A DNA stretch of 64,000 nt from the NCBI RefSeq assembly GCF_003729955.1, contig NZ_RJTX01000001.1, positions 1-64,000 of the forward strand. Reading direction: 5' to 3'. Each line of letters opens with the position of its first letter. Position 1 is the first letter of the stretch. This DNA comes from Chryseobacterium daecheongense (lineage in GTDB: Bacteria > Bacteroidota > Bacteroidia > Flavobacteriales > Weeksellaceae). Both the position numbers and the translations under genes were made by a program. The notes under the pieces are model-generated. The model did not search any database. It saw only the letters and a program-made list of their open reading frames with translations, and was not told the origin of the DNA. This document shows positions 16,480 to 24,064 of this stretch, piece by piece.

Positions 16480-17349
16480 TCAAAAGAAAAAATGATTCTT
16501 CTGAATATAATCACGGCTTATGCTAATGCTTTCGAAAATATCTTTATCACTTGAGTCCTGCTCTACGAACCAATGTTTAAGCCCGGCTTTTTCTTTGGCT
16601 TCAAAAATCCTCTTGAAATCAATAATTCCGTTTCCAATTTCCGTAAAATCTTTACTGTCTTTCTGCATATCTTTTACATGCCATAGGGGGAATCTTCCCG
16701 GATATTTTTCAAAATAGGATAGAGGATCGAGGCCTGCTTTTGAGATCCAGTAAAGATCCATCTCCATTTTCACTAGTTCAGGAGACGAGTTTTCCAGGAT
16801 AAAATCATAAATATTTCCTTTCTCATCCCATTTCTCAAACTCAAAATCATGGTTGTGATAAGCCATCTGAATACCGGATTTTTGAGTGACCTCACCGGAT
16901 TTCTCCAATAATTCAGGAAGTTTTTTGTAATGTGCTGTTGTTCTTTCTTCAGGGAAAAGATAAGAGCAAACCATGAATTTTGTTCCAAGGAAACTCAGAT
17001 CTTCAACGGTTTTTTCCCAGTCATTCAATAAAGTCCCCGGGCTTTTATCAAGCAGTCCTGTTGTATGATGAGAGCTTATCACTTTTAAACCCGTATTTTT
17101 CAGAATAGATTGAAATTCACTTCTGTTTTTACCAAAAAAAGTACCGTTATACCCATAAATTTCTACCTCTTTATAGCCCAAATTAGCCAGTCTTTCAAGA
17201 GCTTTTTCCGGATTTTGAGAAATAGCATCACGAATAGTGTAAAGCTGTATCGCTAAAGGTTTTTTACGTTGAGTAACACCTGAAATTCCGCAAGAATATA
17301 ATCCGAGCAGACCTAAAGAGGAAAGAGTGACAAAATCTTTTCTGAGCAT
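16480..17349 (-). CDS. Sugar phosphate isomerase/epimerase-like TIM-barrel lipoprotein
   Basis: This 289-residue protein is a xylose-isomerase-like TIM barrel. Metal-ligand type residues are seen in YHNHDFEF (His), MEMDLYW (Asp), LWHVKDM (His) and FVEQDSS (Glu). The N terminus has a hydrophobic stretch ending in LYSC, a likely lipobox, so the protein is exported and lipid-anchored. Such secreted members are common in Bacteroidota and presumably act on sugars outside the cytoplasm. It starts 10 bp after the thioesterase gene ends, within one leftward run. The substrate is unknown. Confidence 0.75.
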   Translation of the reverse strand: MLRKDFVTLSSLGLLGLYSCGISGVTQRKKPLAIQLYTIRDAISQNPEKALERLANLGYKEVEIYGYNGTFFGKNRSEFQSILKNTGLKVISSHHTTGLLDKSPGTLLNDWEKTVEDLSFLGTKFMVCSYLFPEERTTAHYKKLPELLEKSGEVTQKSGIQMAYHNHDFEFEKWDEKGNIYDFILENSSPELVKMEMDLYWISKAGLDPLSYFEKYPGRFPLWHVKDMQKDSKDFTEIGNGIIDFKRIFEAKEKAGLKHWFVEQDSSDKDIFESISISRDYIQKNHFFF

Positions 17350-17359
17350 TGAACTTTGG

Positions 17360-17827
17360 TTATAAAAAAGGTTTCATTTCATCTTCGATCTGAGTTCTCA
17401 GCTCCATCAAACGTTTTGCGTATTGTTCCAACTGCTTTTCTTCTTCCGTTTGCGGAATCCATTTTGGAACCGGAAGCTTCTTCCCGTTTTCATCTACAGC
17501 AACAAAAACAATAATGCAGTGTGTTTTTTTATCAAATTTAGGCTGCTTTAGATTCCTTGAAGACACATTGATCGCAATATGCATGCTCGAAGTTCCAGTG
17601 TAAATTACCTGTGCTTCCACCTGTACAACTTCCCCGATTTTGATAGGGTCATAAAAACGAATTCCGCCTACATAAACTGTGACAGAATAGTTACCACTCC
17701 AGGTGGTTGCACACGCATAACCCGCCTGATCAATCCATTTCATAACACTTCCTCCATGAACATTTCCTCCGTAATTAACATCTGAGGGCTCTGAAATAAA
17801 CTGAAAAGTAATAGGCTTATTCTCCAT
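17360..17827 (-). CDS. Acyl-CoA thioesterase (hotdog fold, YciA/BACH type)
   Basis: This 155-residue single-hotdog protein carries the helix signature GGNVHGGSVMKWIDQAGYACA, close to the acyl-CoA hydrolase pattern with the catalytic Asp in the helix. A strand VGGIRFYDPIKIGEVVQVEAQV follows. Family enzymes hydrolyse acyl-CoA to free acid and CoA. It is the first gene of the leftward run down to yeiH. The specific chain length cannot be told. Confidence 0.82.
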   Translation of the reverse strand: MENKPITFQFISEPSDVNYGGNVHGGSVMKWIDQAGYACATTWSGNYSVTVYVGGIRFYDPIKIGEVVQVEAQVIYTGTSSMHIAINVSSRNLKQPKFDKKTHCIIVFVAVDENGKKLPVPKWIPQTEEEKQLEQYAKRLMELRTQIEDEMKPFL

Positions 17828-17884
17828 TGATATAAAAATTTGAATAAAGGTATTTAATAATTTTCAAAATCTTGGATTAAATCC

Positions 17885-17892
17885 TACTTTTG
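17885..17892 (+). promoter_or_regulatory. -7 box of the ArsC/Spx-like gene
   Basis: TACTTTTG fits TAnnTTTG and lies 57 nt before the ATG at 17950. The -33 element is unclear. Confidence 0.4.
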
Positions 17893-17949
17893 AAGTTCGA
17901 AAGCTTAAAATATACTTATAATCAATAAAAAAGAAATAAGAAGCGGAAA

Positions 17950-18303
17950 ATGAAAAAAGTATTTTACCTGAACACGTGTGATACATGCAGAAAGATATTA
18001 GCACAGTTTGACCTTACGGATTGGGAACTTCGTGAAATCAAAAAAGAGCCGGTGACCAAAGAAGAATTGGCGGAAATGTATAAAAAGACAAAGTCTTATG
18101 AAGCCTTATTCAGTAAAAAGTCTACCCAGATCAAATCAAGAGGAATAGATGCCAAATCTTTGGAAGAAAAAGATTTTAAGAAGTTATTGCTGGATCATTA
18201 TACTTTTCTGAAACGTCCGGTTTTCATTACTGATGATAAAATCTTTGTAGGAAATGATAAGAAGAATGTAGAAGCTTTGAGGGAGTTTTTCGGAGTAAAT
18301 TAA
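17950..18303 (+). CDS. ArsC/Spx family thioredoxin-fold protein
   Basis: This 117-residue protein belongs to the ArsC/Spx/YffB family. Cys10 and Cys13 form a CxxC pair in NTCDTCRK, and the C-terminal KRPVFITDDKIFVGN stretch supplies the family's conserved Arg-Pro. Relatives are glutaredoxin-dependent arsenate reductases or the redox regulator Spx. With no arsenic resistance genes around it, a general redox role is as likely as arsenate reduction. It stands alone. Confidence 0.8.
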   Translation: MKKVFYLNTCDTCRKILAQFDLTDWELREIKKEPVTKEELAEMYKKTKSYEALFSKKSTQIKSRGIDAKSLEEKDFKKLLLDHYTFLKRPVFITDDKIFVGNDKKNVEALREFFGVN

Positions 18304-18312
18304 TAGAAATTT

Positions 18313-18415
18313 ATCATTCTGAGTGAAATGAAATGGAGCGAAGAATCTCAATAAACCATTAAGATTAATTGAGATAGTAAGAATACTAAGTTAGATTCTC
18401 CTTTGTCAGAAAGAT
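18313..18415. repeat. Dispersed palindromic element, copy 1
   Basis: It starts TCATTCTGAGTGAAA, passes through GAAGAATCTCAAT, and ends with a diverged inverted copy of its start (TCCTTTGTCAGAAAGAT). The same building blocks occur in the opposite orientation at 45757-45834, so this is one family of intergenic repeats. It fills most of the gap after the ArsC/Spx gene. Confidence 0.65.
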
Positions 18416-18440
18416 AGGCTTGAAAAGTTGATATAAAATA

Positions 18441-18468
18441 AAAACCGCAGAATATTCTGCGGTTTTTT
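18441..18468. terminator. Bidirectional terminator
   Basis: AAAACCGCAGAAT and ATTCTGCGGTTTT form a perfect palindrome with an A-run before and T-run after, so it can work on both strands. It isolates the following HsdR_N gene from upstream transcription. Confidence 0.85.
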
Positions 18469-18578
18469 AATGCTATAATATATTCTCGTTTTTTACTAGT
18501 CATCTCAATATTTCAATTACGGTTTTCCGTAATCTATTGACAGGATGTTTTCTTTTATTTGTGGTAAAATCATTAACC

Positions 18579-19652
18579 ATGGAAAATGAATTAAAGTTTA
18601 AATTAGAACAGCTACATCAAAGGGTAGATGCATTAAAAGACGATATAAATACAGAAGAAGCAACAAAAAATGCTTTTGTAATGCCATTTATTCAAATATT
18701 GGGATATGATATTTTTAACCCAACTGAAGTTGTTCCAGAGTTTATTTGTGATATAGGAACAAAAAAAGGAGAAAAGGTTGATTACGTCATTAAAAAAGAT
18801 GGTAATCCTATCTTGATTATAGAATGTAAACATTGGAAAGAAAAAGCAGATGCACACAATTCTCAGCTTCATAGATATTATCATGTATCTAAATCCAGAT
18901 TTGGGGTTTTAACGAATGGGCATGTTTATAATTTTTATTCTGATTTGGAAAGGCCTAATATTATGGACGAGAAACCCTTTTTCACTTTAGATCTATCTAA
19001 TTTAAAGGATTCCTCATTAAAAATATTGGAGAATTTTACAAAAAATGGGTACAATCTTGAAAGTATTTTAGATTCGGCAGAAGCTTTAAAATATATTAAG
19101 GCTATTAAGAGTGAATTTGAAAAAGAATTGCGTGATCCATCAGATGATATTGTTAGATTGCTGGTTAACCGTTTTTTTGATAAACCATTGACTGCAAATC
19201 GGCTTACTACTTTTAAAGAATATACTAAAAAGGCTTTTTCAAATTATATTAATGATTCTATTAATTTTAGATTGAAAAATGCATTAAGTATAAATGAGTC
19301 TATTCCTTCAAAAGAAGATGAAAATATTAAATCTATAGATGTTAATGCTGAATCAGCCAAATTTATAACAACGGAAGAAGAAGTGGAAGGATCACAGATT
19401 GTTAAAGCAATTTTAAGAGAAATTATTCCAGCCAAAAGAATAGCATTTAGAGATACTCAGTCTTATTTTGGTATTTTATTAGATGATAATAATAGAAAGC
19501 CAATATGCAGGTTGCATTTTAATTCATCAAATAAATATATTGAGTTATTCAACAATGGTAAAGATAATGGAGAGAGAAAATTATTAAGCTCTATTGATGA
19601 TATTTATAACTACAAATCCGAACTGTTATCAACAGTACAGATATATGAATGA
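18579..19652 (+). CDS. Orphan HsdR N-terminal-domain nuclease-like protein
   Basis: This 357-residue protein starts with a helical segment and then a type I restriction HsdR_N-like PD-(D/E)xK core: Asp68 (VDYVI), Glu82-Cys-Lys84 (IIECKHW) and Gln96 (NSQLHRYYHV). The C-terminal ~90 residues (IVKAILREIIPAKRIAFRD to the end) form a second, separate domain. It has no helicase domain, and no hsdM or hsdS partner is adjacent. Terminators bracket it on both sides. A stand-alone nuclease, perhaps in defence, is plausible but unproven. An in-frame TTG at 18537 was rejected in favour of the ATG. Confidence 0.7.
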   Translation: MENELKFKLEQLHQRVDALKDDINTEEATKNAFVMPFIQILGYDIFNPTEVVPEFICDIGTKKGEKVDYVIKKDGNPILIIECKHWKEKADAHNSQLHRYYHVSKSRFGVLTNGHVYNFYSDLERPNIMDEKPFFTLDLSNLKDSSLKILENFTKNGYNLESILDSAEALKYIKAIKSEFEKELRDPSDDIVRLLVNRFFDKPLTANRLTTFKEYTKKAFSNYINDSINFRLKNALSINESIPSKEDENIKSIDVNAESAKFITTEEEVEGSQIVKAILREIIPAKRIAFRDTQSYFGILLDDNNRKPICRLHFNSSNKYIELFNNGKDNGERKLLSSIDDIYNYKSELLSTVQIYE

Positions 19653-19656
19653 TGAA

Positions 19657-19686
19657 AAAAAAGCGGCCATAATTGGCCGCTTTTTA
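19657..19686. terminator. Bidirectional terminator between the HsdR_N gene and gcvT
   Basis: GCGGCCA pairs with TGGCCGC around a short AT loop, flanked by A-run and T-run. It serves both convergent genes. Confidence 0.85.
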
Positions 19687-19700
19687 ATATTTACATATTC

Positions 19701-20777
19701 TTACACAAAAGGAGCTTTCACCACTTTTGCAGGAATATTCTTATTTCTTACCTGAATAAAGATTTCAGATCCAAGCTTGAAGTGAGGTTTATCAACATAC
19801 GCCAATCCCAAACCTATTTTCTTCATTGGAGACTGAGTTCCGGAAGTTACCTTACCGATTACATTGCCTTCTGCATCTACAACAGGATAATCGTGTCTTG
19901 GAACCCCTTTATCCTGAAGCTCAAAACCAACTAATTTTCTGTTTACCCCTTCTTCTTTTTGCTTGGCAAAAGTATCTTTAGACACAAAATCTTTATCAAA
20001 CTTGGTGATCCATCCTAATCCTGCTTCAATAGGAGAAGTGGTGTCATCAATGTCATTTCCGTATAAGCAGAAACCTTTTTCCAATCTTAAAGTATCTCTT
20101 GCAGCCAATCCGCAAGGAATGATTCCTTCCGCTTCTCCGGCTTTAATGATTTCATCCCAAAGCTTTTCCGCAGATTCGTTTTTGAAGTAGATCTCAAAAC
20201 CTCCACTTCCTGTATAACCGGTGTTGGAAATGATTACATCATTTACCCCCGCAACAGATCCTACTGTGAAGTGATAGTAAGGAATCTCAGAAAGGTTGGT
20301 ATCTGTTAATTTCTGAAGGATTTCCGTTGCTTTCGGACCTTGAACAGCCAAAAGAGACATCTCATCAGAAGCATTGGTCATCTGAGCCCCGAAAGTATTG
20401 TATTTTGAGATATGATTCCAGTCTTTATCAATATTGGAAGCATTCACCACTACAAAATATTTGTTGTCTTCCATTTTATAGACGATCAAATCATCCACAA
20501 TTCCACCATTTTCATTAGGAAGGCAAGAATATTGAGCTTTTCCGTTTTCCAAAGCATCTACATTGTTGGTTGTAACATATTGTAAAAGTTCTTTAGAACC
20601 CGGACCTTCGATGAAAAACTGTCCCATGTGGGAAACGTCAAATAATCCTGCTTTTTCTCTTACTGCAAAATGCTCTTCAGTAACTCCTGAATATTGTACA
20701 GGCATTTCAAAACCTGCAAAAGGTACTATTTTCGCTCCCAAAGAAACGTGTTTGTCGTACAAGGCTGTTTTCTTCAT
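19701..20777 (-). CDS. gcvT: Aminomethyltransferase, glycine cleavage T protein
   Basis: This 358-residue protein matches GcvT in full length. The N-terminal folate-binding domain begins [25 protein letters not shown], then [10 protein letters not shown]. The middle contains [16 protein letters not shown] and [21 protein letters not shown], and a C-terminal barrel domain follows. GcvT takes the aminomethyl group from lipoyl-GcvH to tetrahydrofolate and releases ammonia. gcvH and gcvP are not in the window. A run of GAAATAAA octamers lies just before its start, and it is downstream of idi on the same strand. Confidence 0.95.
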   Translation of the reverse strand: MKKTALYDKHVSLGAKIVPFAGFEMPVQYSGVTEEHFAVREKAGLFDVSHMGQFFIEGPGSKELLQYVTTNNVDALENGKAQYSCLPNENGGIVDDLIVYKMEDNKYFVVVNASNIDKDWNHISKYNTFGAQMTNASDEMSLLAVQGPKATEILQKLTDTNLSEIPYYHFTVGSVAGVNDVIISNTGYTGSGGFEIYFKNESAEKLWDEIIKAGEAEGIIPCGLAARDTLRLEKGFCLYGNDIDDTTSPIEAGLGWITKFDKDFVSKDTFAKQKEEGVNRKLVGFELQDKGVPRHDYPVVDAEGNVIGKVTSGTQSPMKKIGLGLAYVDKPHFKLGSEIFIQVRNKNIPAKVVKAPFV

Positions 20778-20785
20778 GTTTATTT

Positions 20786-20817
20786 TTTATTTCTTTATTT
20801 CTTTATTTCTTTATTTT
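20786..20817. repeat. Tandem octamer repeat, four copies
   Basis: TTTATTTC is repeated three times and then TTTATTTT once, 32 bp in all. It covers the stop codon of the upstream secreted-protein gene and the leader of gcvT (reading GAAATAAA on their strand). Confidence 0.8.
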
Positions 20818-21279
20818 AAAACTGTTAAAGGTTTCGTTGAAAAGACTCATATAATTACCATTCCAATACTTCTGTTTGCAATTGATGGTGATGAGATAAA
20901 GGTCTTTTTCTTTCTGAAAAACTTTTGTGATCCAGTAAAGCTTTTCTTTTTCATCAAAATATTCGTAATTATATTCTGTATATCCTTTTTTGCCGTTCCT
21001 GCTCTTTATTTTGTCTTCCTCATCGGTGGAATGATAAAGCGCAAGGATGAATTTTTTGGTTTCGCTTTTAGGAAGTGCAAGATTATGGTATTCTGAAATG
21101 GTAATAGCTCCTATCTGGTTATCAGGGAAAATATTGACGATATCTTCAGTATTCATCACTTTCCATATTTCAGGAACGGAAATGGAATAATTCGGGTTGT
21201 CAAAGACTTTAGTACTTGTTTTTTGCGCAAAAACGGTAAAGCTTATTAAAAATGTAAGTAATAATGATACTCTTTTCAT
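20803..21279 (-). CDS. Hypothetical secreted protein between idi and gcvT
   Basis: This 158-residue protein has a signal peptide (KRVSLLLTFLISFTVFAQ) and a small domain with the pattern VFDNPNYSISVPEIWKVMNTEDIVNIFPDNQIGAITIS. That pattern resembles lipoprotein-like domains of unknown function. The start at the second of two adjacent Met codons gives the cleanest signal peptide; the first is at 21282. It begins 4-7 bp after idi ends, so it is probably co-transcribed. Its stop codon lies in the octamer repeat. The function is unknown. Confidence 0.65.
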   Translation of the reverse strand: MKRVSLLLTFLISFTVFAQKTSTKVFDNPNYSISVPEIWKVMNTEDIVNIFPDNQIGAITISEYHNLALPKSETKKFILALYHSTDEEDKIKSRNGKKGYTEYNYEYFDEKEKLYWITKVFQKEKDLYLITINCKQKYWNGNYMSLFNETFNSFKIKK

Positions 21280-21286
21280 CATACAT

Positions 21287-21796
21287 TTAAAAATGATGTT
21301 TATACTCTTCAAGAATGATCTTGAACCATTTCGTGAAATGTTCGGGGTTTTGAGATAATTCCTGGTCAAGCTCTTTCATGGAAACATATCTTACCTCGTC
21401 CACTTCATCTTTGTTCAGATTAAACTCTCCTTCATAATTGCCTATAAATACATGGTCAAGCTCATGCTCCCAAAGTCCTTCACCCACATCCGCTTTATAG
21501 ATAAAATTGAATTTTTCGGAAAGATCAGCCGTGATTCCCAGTTCTTCTTTTAATCTTCTTGTAGCTCCGTCAAGATAAGTCTCCCCATTTCTGGGGTGTG
21601 AGCATACTGCATTCGTCCATTGATTCGGAGAATGGTATTTTTTAGCAGCTCTTTTCTGAAGGAGCATTTCACCTTTACTGTTGAACAGAAAAATGGAAAA
21701 AGCCCTGTGCAGTAAACCGTTTACATGAGCTTGCTGCTTTTCCATCAAACCTAAAACTTCATCTTCAGGATTTACTAAAACTACAAATTCTTCCAT
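21287..21796 (-). CDS. idi: Isopentenyl-diphosphate delta-isomerase, type I
   Basis: This 169-residue Nudix-fold protein has the IDI signatures: Cys65 in TNAVCSHPR (the catalytic Cys), the Nudix-like GATRRLKEELGI segment, and an acidic VGEGLWEHELDHVFIG block with the second active-site Glu. It interconverts IPP and DMAPP for isoprenoids such as menaquinone side chains and carotenoids. A TACATTTG box on its strand ends only 5 nt before the ATG, which may mean a very short leader. Confidence 0.92.
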   Translation of the reverse strand: MEEFVVLVNPEDEVLGLMEKQQAHVNGLLHRAFSIFLFNSKGEMLLQKRAAKKYHSPNQWTNAVCSHPRNGETYLDGATRRLKEELGITADLSEKFNFIYKADVGEGLWEHELDHVFIGNYEGEFNLNKDEVDEVRYVSMKELDQELSQNPEHFTKWFKIILEEYKHHF

Positions 21797-22049
21797 TCCT
21801 ACAAATGTAAGAGTAATAAATGTATTTTGGAAATTTTTGGTGAAACATCATATTTGTCAGTTAATGATGTATCAATTTAATCAGATTTAAAAAGAACATG
21901 TGTTTTTGGACTACATCTGATAAAATGAAAAATTTTAACCAGATTGCATAAAATGTAAAGTAATAGTTAATTTTATTCATTAAATATTAATTTATTTAGT
22001 AAATTTTCAATGAAGTTCAGTTTAAAGATTCTTTCTGGTTGAAAAACCG

Positions 22050-22057
22050 TACCTTTG
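22050..22057 (+). promoter_or_regulatory. -7 box of the LNS2-like HAD gene
   Basis: TACCTTTG is a perfect TAnnTTTG match ending 14 nt before the ATG at 22072. The in-frame TTG at 22039 lies upstream of the box and so cannot be the start. The rest of 21797-22049 is AT-rich with no gene seen. Confidence 0.5.
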
Positions 22058-22071
22058 CCATTCAAAATTTA

Positions 22072-22476
22072 ATGATGGAATTAGAATATAAAGACCACAT
22101 AAGTCCAATTTTGAAGGACGGAGTAAAGAACTACTTAATCGATATCGACGGGACTATTACAGACGACGTTCCGAATGAAGAACCGGAAAGAATGGTTACA
22201 TGTGAACCATATCCTGATGCATTGGAAACCATTAACAAATGGTATGATGAAGGGCATCAAATCTGCTTTTTCACTTCAAGAACTGAAAATTTAAAGCAAA
22301 TTACGATCGATTGGCTGGATAAGCACGGTTTCAAGTATCACAGTGTATTATGCGGAAAGCCAAGAGGCGGGAATTATCATTGGATTGATAATCACTTGGT
22401 AAGAGCAACAAGATATAAAGGGAAATTTACGGATATGGTAGAAAAACAGGTGACCATTGAAGTGTTTAAAGACTAA
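22072..22476 (+). CDS. HAD-superfamily hydrolase, LNS2/phosphoheptose-type
   Basis: This 134-residue protein has the HAD nucleophile motif LIDIDGTITDD, with Asp24 and Asp26. Motif II is CFFTSRTENL, motif III is CGKPRGGNYHWIDN, and there is no cap domain. Bacteroidota members are often annotated as phosphoheptose isomerase by mistake; the motifs show a phosphatase-type fold related to LNS2/lipin. Either Met at 22072 or 22075 could be used. The D-2-hydroxyacid dehydrogenase gene follows after 56 bp on the same strand. Confidence 0.75.
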   Translation: MMELEYKDHISPILKDGVKNYLIDIDGTITDDVPNEEPERMVTCEPYPDALETINKWYDEGHQICFFTSRTENLKQITIDWLDKHGFKYHSVLCGKPRGGNYHWIDNHLVRATRYKGKFTDMVEKQVTIEVFKD

Positions 22477-22532
22477 AAAAATGATTCTGAATCTGGATAT
22501 TACGCTCGGATTTAAAAAATAATATAAGTTTA

Positions 22533-23492
22533 ATGAAAGTTTTAGCAAATGACGGCTTGGATCAATCAGGGATTGATGCATTAACAGAAAAAGGTTTTGA
22601 AGTGATCACTACAAAAGTTCCCCAGGAATTTTTAGTAGAATATATTAATGAACATAAGATCCGTACTTTACTGGTGCGAAGTGCAACCCAGGTAAGAAAA
22701 GATATTATTGATAACTGTCCGTCATTAGACATCATTGGAAGAGGTGGAGTAGGAATGGATAATATTGATGTGGATTATGCAAGAGAAAAAGGGATTCATG
22801 TGATCAATACACCTTCCGCTTCTTCGGAATCCGTTGCAGAATTGGTTTTTGCTCATTTATTTTCAGGGGCAAGATTTTTACAGGACTCCAACAGGAAAAT
22901 GCCTTTAGTAGGAGATACTGAATTTGCAGCACTTAAAAAAGCATATACGGCGGGGATTGAGCTTAGAGGAAAAACCATTGGTATTGTTGGAATGGGAAGA
23001 ATCGGGCAGGAAGTAGCGAGAATTGCTTTAGGTTTAGGAATGAGAGTAATTGCAGCTGACAATAATGTAGGAAGAGCGAGTATTAAGGTGAAATTCTACA
23101 ACAATCAGTTTATCAACGTTGATATTGAAACAGAACCTTTGCATGATGTCTTAAAGCATTCAGATTTTATTACCCTTCATGTTCCAGCTCAAAAAGAAGG
23201 CTACATGATCGGTAAGAATGAATTTGAAATGATGAAGGACGGCGTAGCAGTCGTTAACTGTTCAAGAGGGGGAGTGATTGATGAAGCTGCTTTAATTGAA
23301 GCATTAGATTCCGGGAAAGTGAAATTTGCAGGGCTGGATGTTTTCATCAATGAGCCGACTCCTTCAAAGGAAATTTTAAATCACCCAAAAATCTCTTTAA
23401 CGCCGCACACAGGAGCATCTACTTTGGAAGCACAGGATAGAATCGGGCTTTCTTTGGCAGAACAGATCTCAAGTATTTTGCAGATTCACTAA
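22533..23492 (+). CDS. serA: D-2-hydroxyacid dehydrogenase (3-phosphoglycerate dehydrogenase-like)
   Basis: This 319-residue protein has the NAD-binding motif G153-M-G155-R-I-G158. The catalytic set is Arg245 (NCSRGGVID), Glu274 (INEPTP) and His292 (LTPHTGAS). The segment GRGGVGMDNIDVDYAREKGIHV is typical of phosphoglycerate dehydrogenases, which start serine synthesis from 3-phosphoglycerate. It is the short form without a C-terminal ACT domain. serC is not adjacent, so another 2-hydroxyacid substrate remains possible. A strong terminator follows. Confidence 0.8.
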   Translation: MKVLANDGLDQSGIDALTEKGFEVITTKVPQEFLVEYINEHKIRTLLVRSATQVRKDIIDNCPSLDIIGRGGVGMDNIDVDYAREKGIHVINTPSASSESVAELVFAHLFSGARFLQDSNRKMPLVGDTEFAALKKAYTAGIELRGKTIGIVGMGRIGQEVARIALGLGMRVIAADNNVGRASIKVKFYNNQFINVDIETEPLHDVLKHSDFITLHVPAQKEGYMIGKNEFEMMKDGVAVVNCSRGGVIDEAALIEALDSGKVKFAGLDVFINEPTPSKEILNHPKISLTPHTGASTLEAQDRIGLSLAEQISSILQIH

Positions 23493-23511
23493 TCTGATTA
23501 TGATAAAAAAT

Positions 23512-23543
23512 AAAAAAACACCTCTATTAGAGGTGTTTTTTTT
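23512..23543. terminator. Bidirectional terminator, serA-like gene and mscL
   Basis: CACCTCT and AGAGGTG pair around ATT, with A7 before and T8 after. It serves the two convergent genes. Confidence 0.85.
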
Positions 23544-23545
23544 AT

Positions 23546-23926
23546 TTATACGTTTCTGTTGCTTTTCAACAGATCTCTGATTTCAGTTAATAATTTCTGA
23601 TCGTCAGTAGGTCCGGCTGGAGCTGGTTCCTCTTTTTTGCTGATCCTGTTAATTCCTTTTATCATAATGAAAAGAACCAGGGCAATACAGAAGAAGTTGA
23701 TGACCGCTGACAAAAAGTTACCATAAGTAACTCCATTCCATGCCAATTCTTTAATGTTATCTGCACCTGCAGCTTTCATGGCAGGATTAAGAAGAAGCGG
23801 AGTAATAACATCTTCTACGAATGAAGAAACAATCTTACCGAAAGCTCCACCGATAATTACCCCTACCGCCAGATCAATAACGTTGCCTTTGATGGCAAAT
23901 TCTTTAAATTCTTTGATAAATCCCAT
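23546..23926 (-). CDS. mscL: Large-conductance mechanosensitive channel MscL
   Basis: This 126-residue protein has the MscL opening GFIKEFKEFAIKGNVIDLAVGVIIGGAFGKIVSSFVEDVITP and a second membrane helix around 70-95. A charged C-terminal helix (PTDDQKLLTEIRDLLKS) forms the cytoplasmic bundle. MscL opens under membrane tension to release solutes on osmotic downshock. It has its own promoter at 23957-23987 and shares a terminator with the convergent gene. Confidence 0.95.
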   Translation of the reverse strand: MGFIKEFKEFAIKGNVIDLAVGVIIGGAFGKIVSSFVEDVITPLLLNPAMKAAGADNIKELAWNGVTYGNFLSAVINFFCIALVLFIMIKGINRISKKEEPAPAGPTDDQKLLTEIRDLLKSNRNV

Positions 23927-23956
23927 AATTTATATTTTTTTGTTTATTGTTATATA

Positions 23957-23987
23957 CAAAAGTAGGTTTTAAAAATTTAAACATCAA
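23957..23987 (-). promoter_or_regulatory. Promoter of mscL
   Basis: On the minus strand TTG (23987-23985), a 20-nt spacer and TACTTTTG (23964-23957) fit the Bacteroidota promoter. The ATG is about 30 nt downstream. Confidence 0.6.
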
Positions 23988-24064
23988 TAGTTCCCATTAT
24001 TTTTCGGCTTAAATTCTCTTCATCTTGGAATTATTATTGTTAAATTTAATCAAATTACCTGAAA

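Noticed and set aside
18537..18578. TTG start for the HsdR_N gene
   Set aside because: The extra 14 residues are not part of the domain and the ATG at 18579 is a better start.
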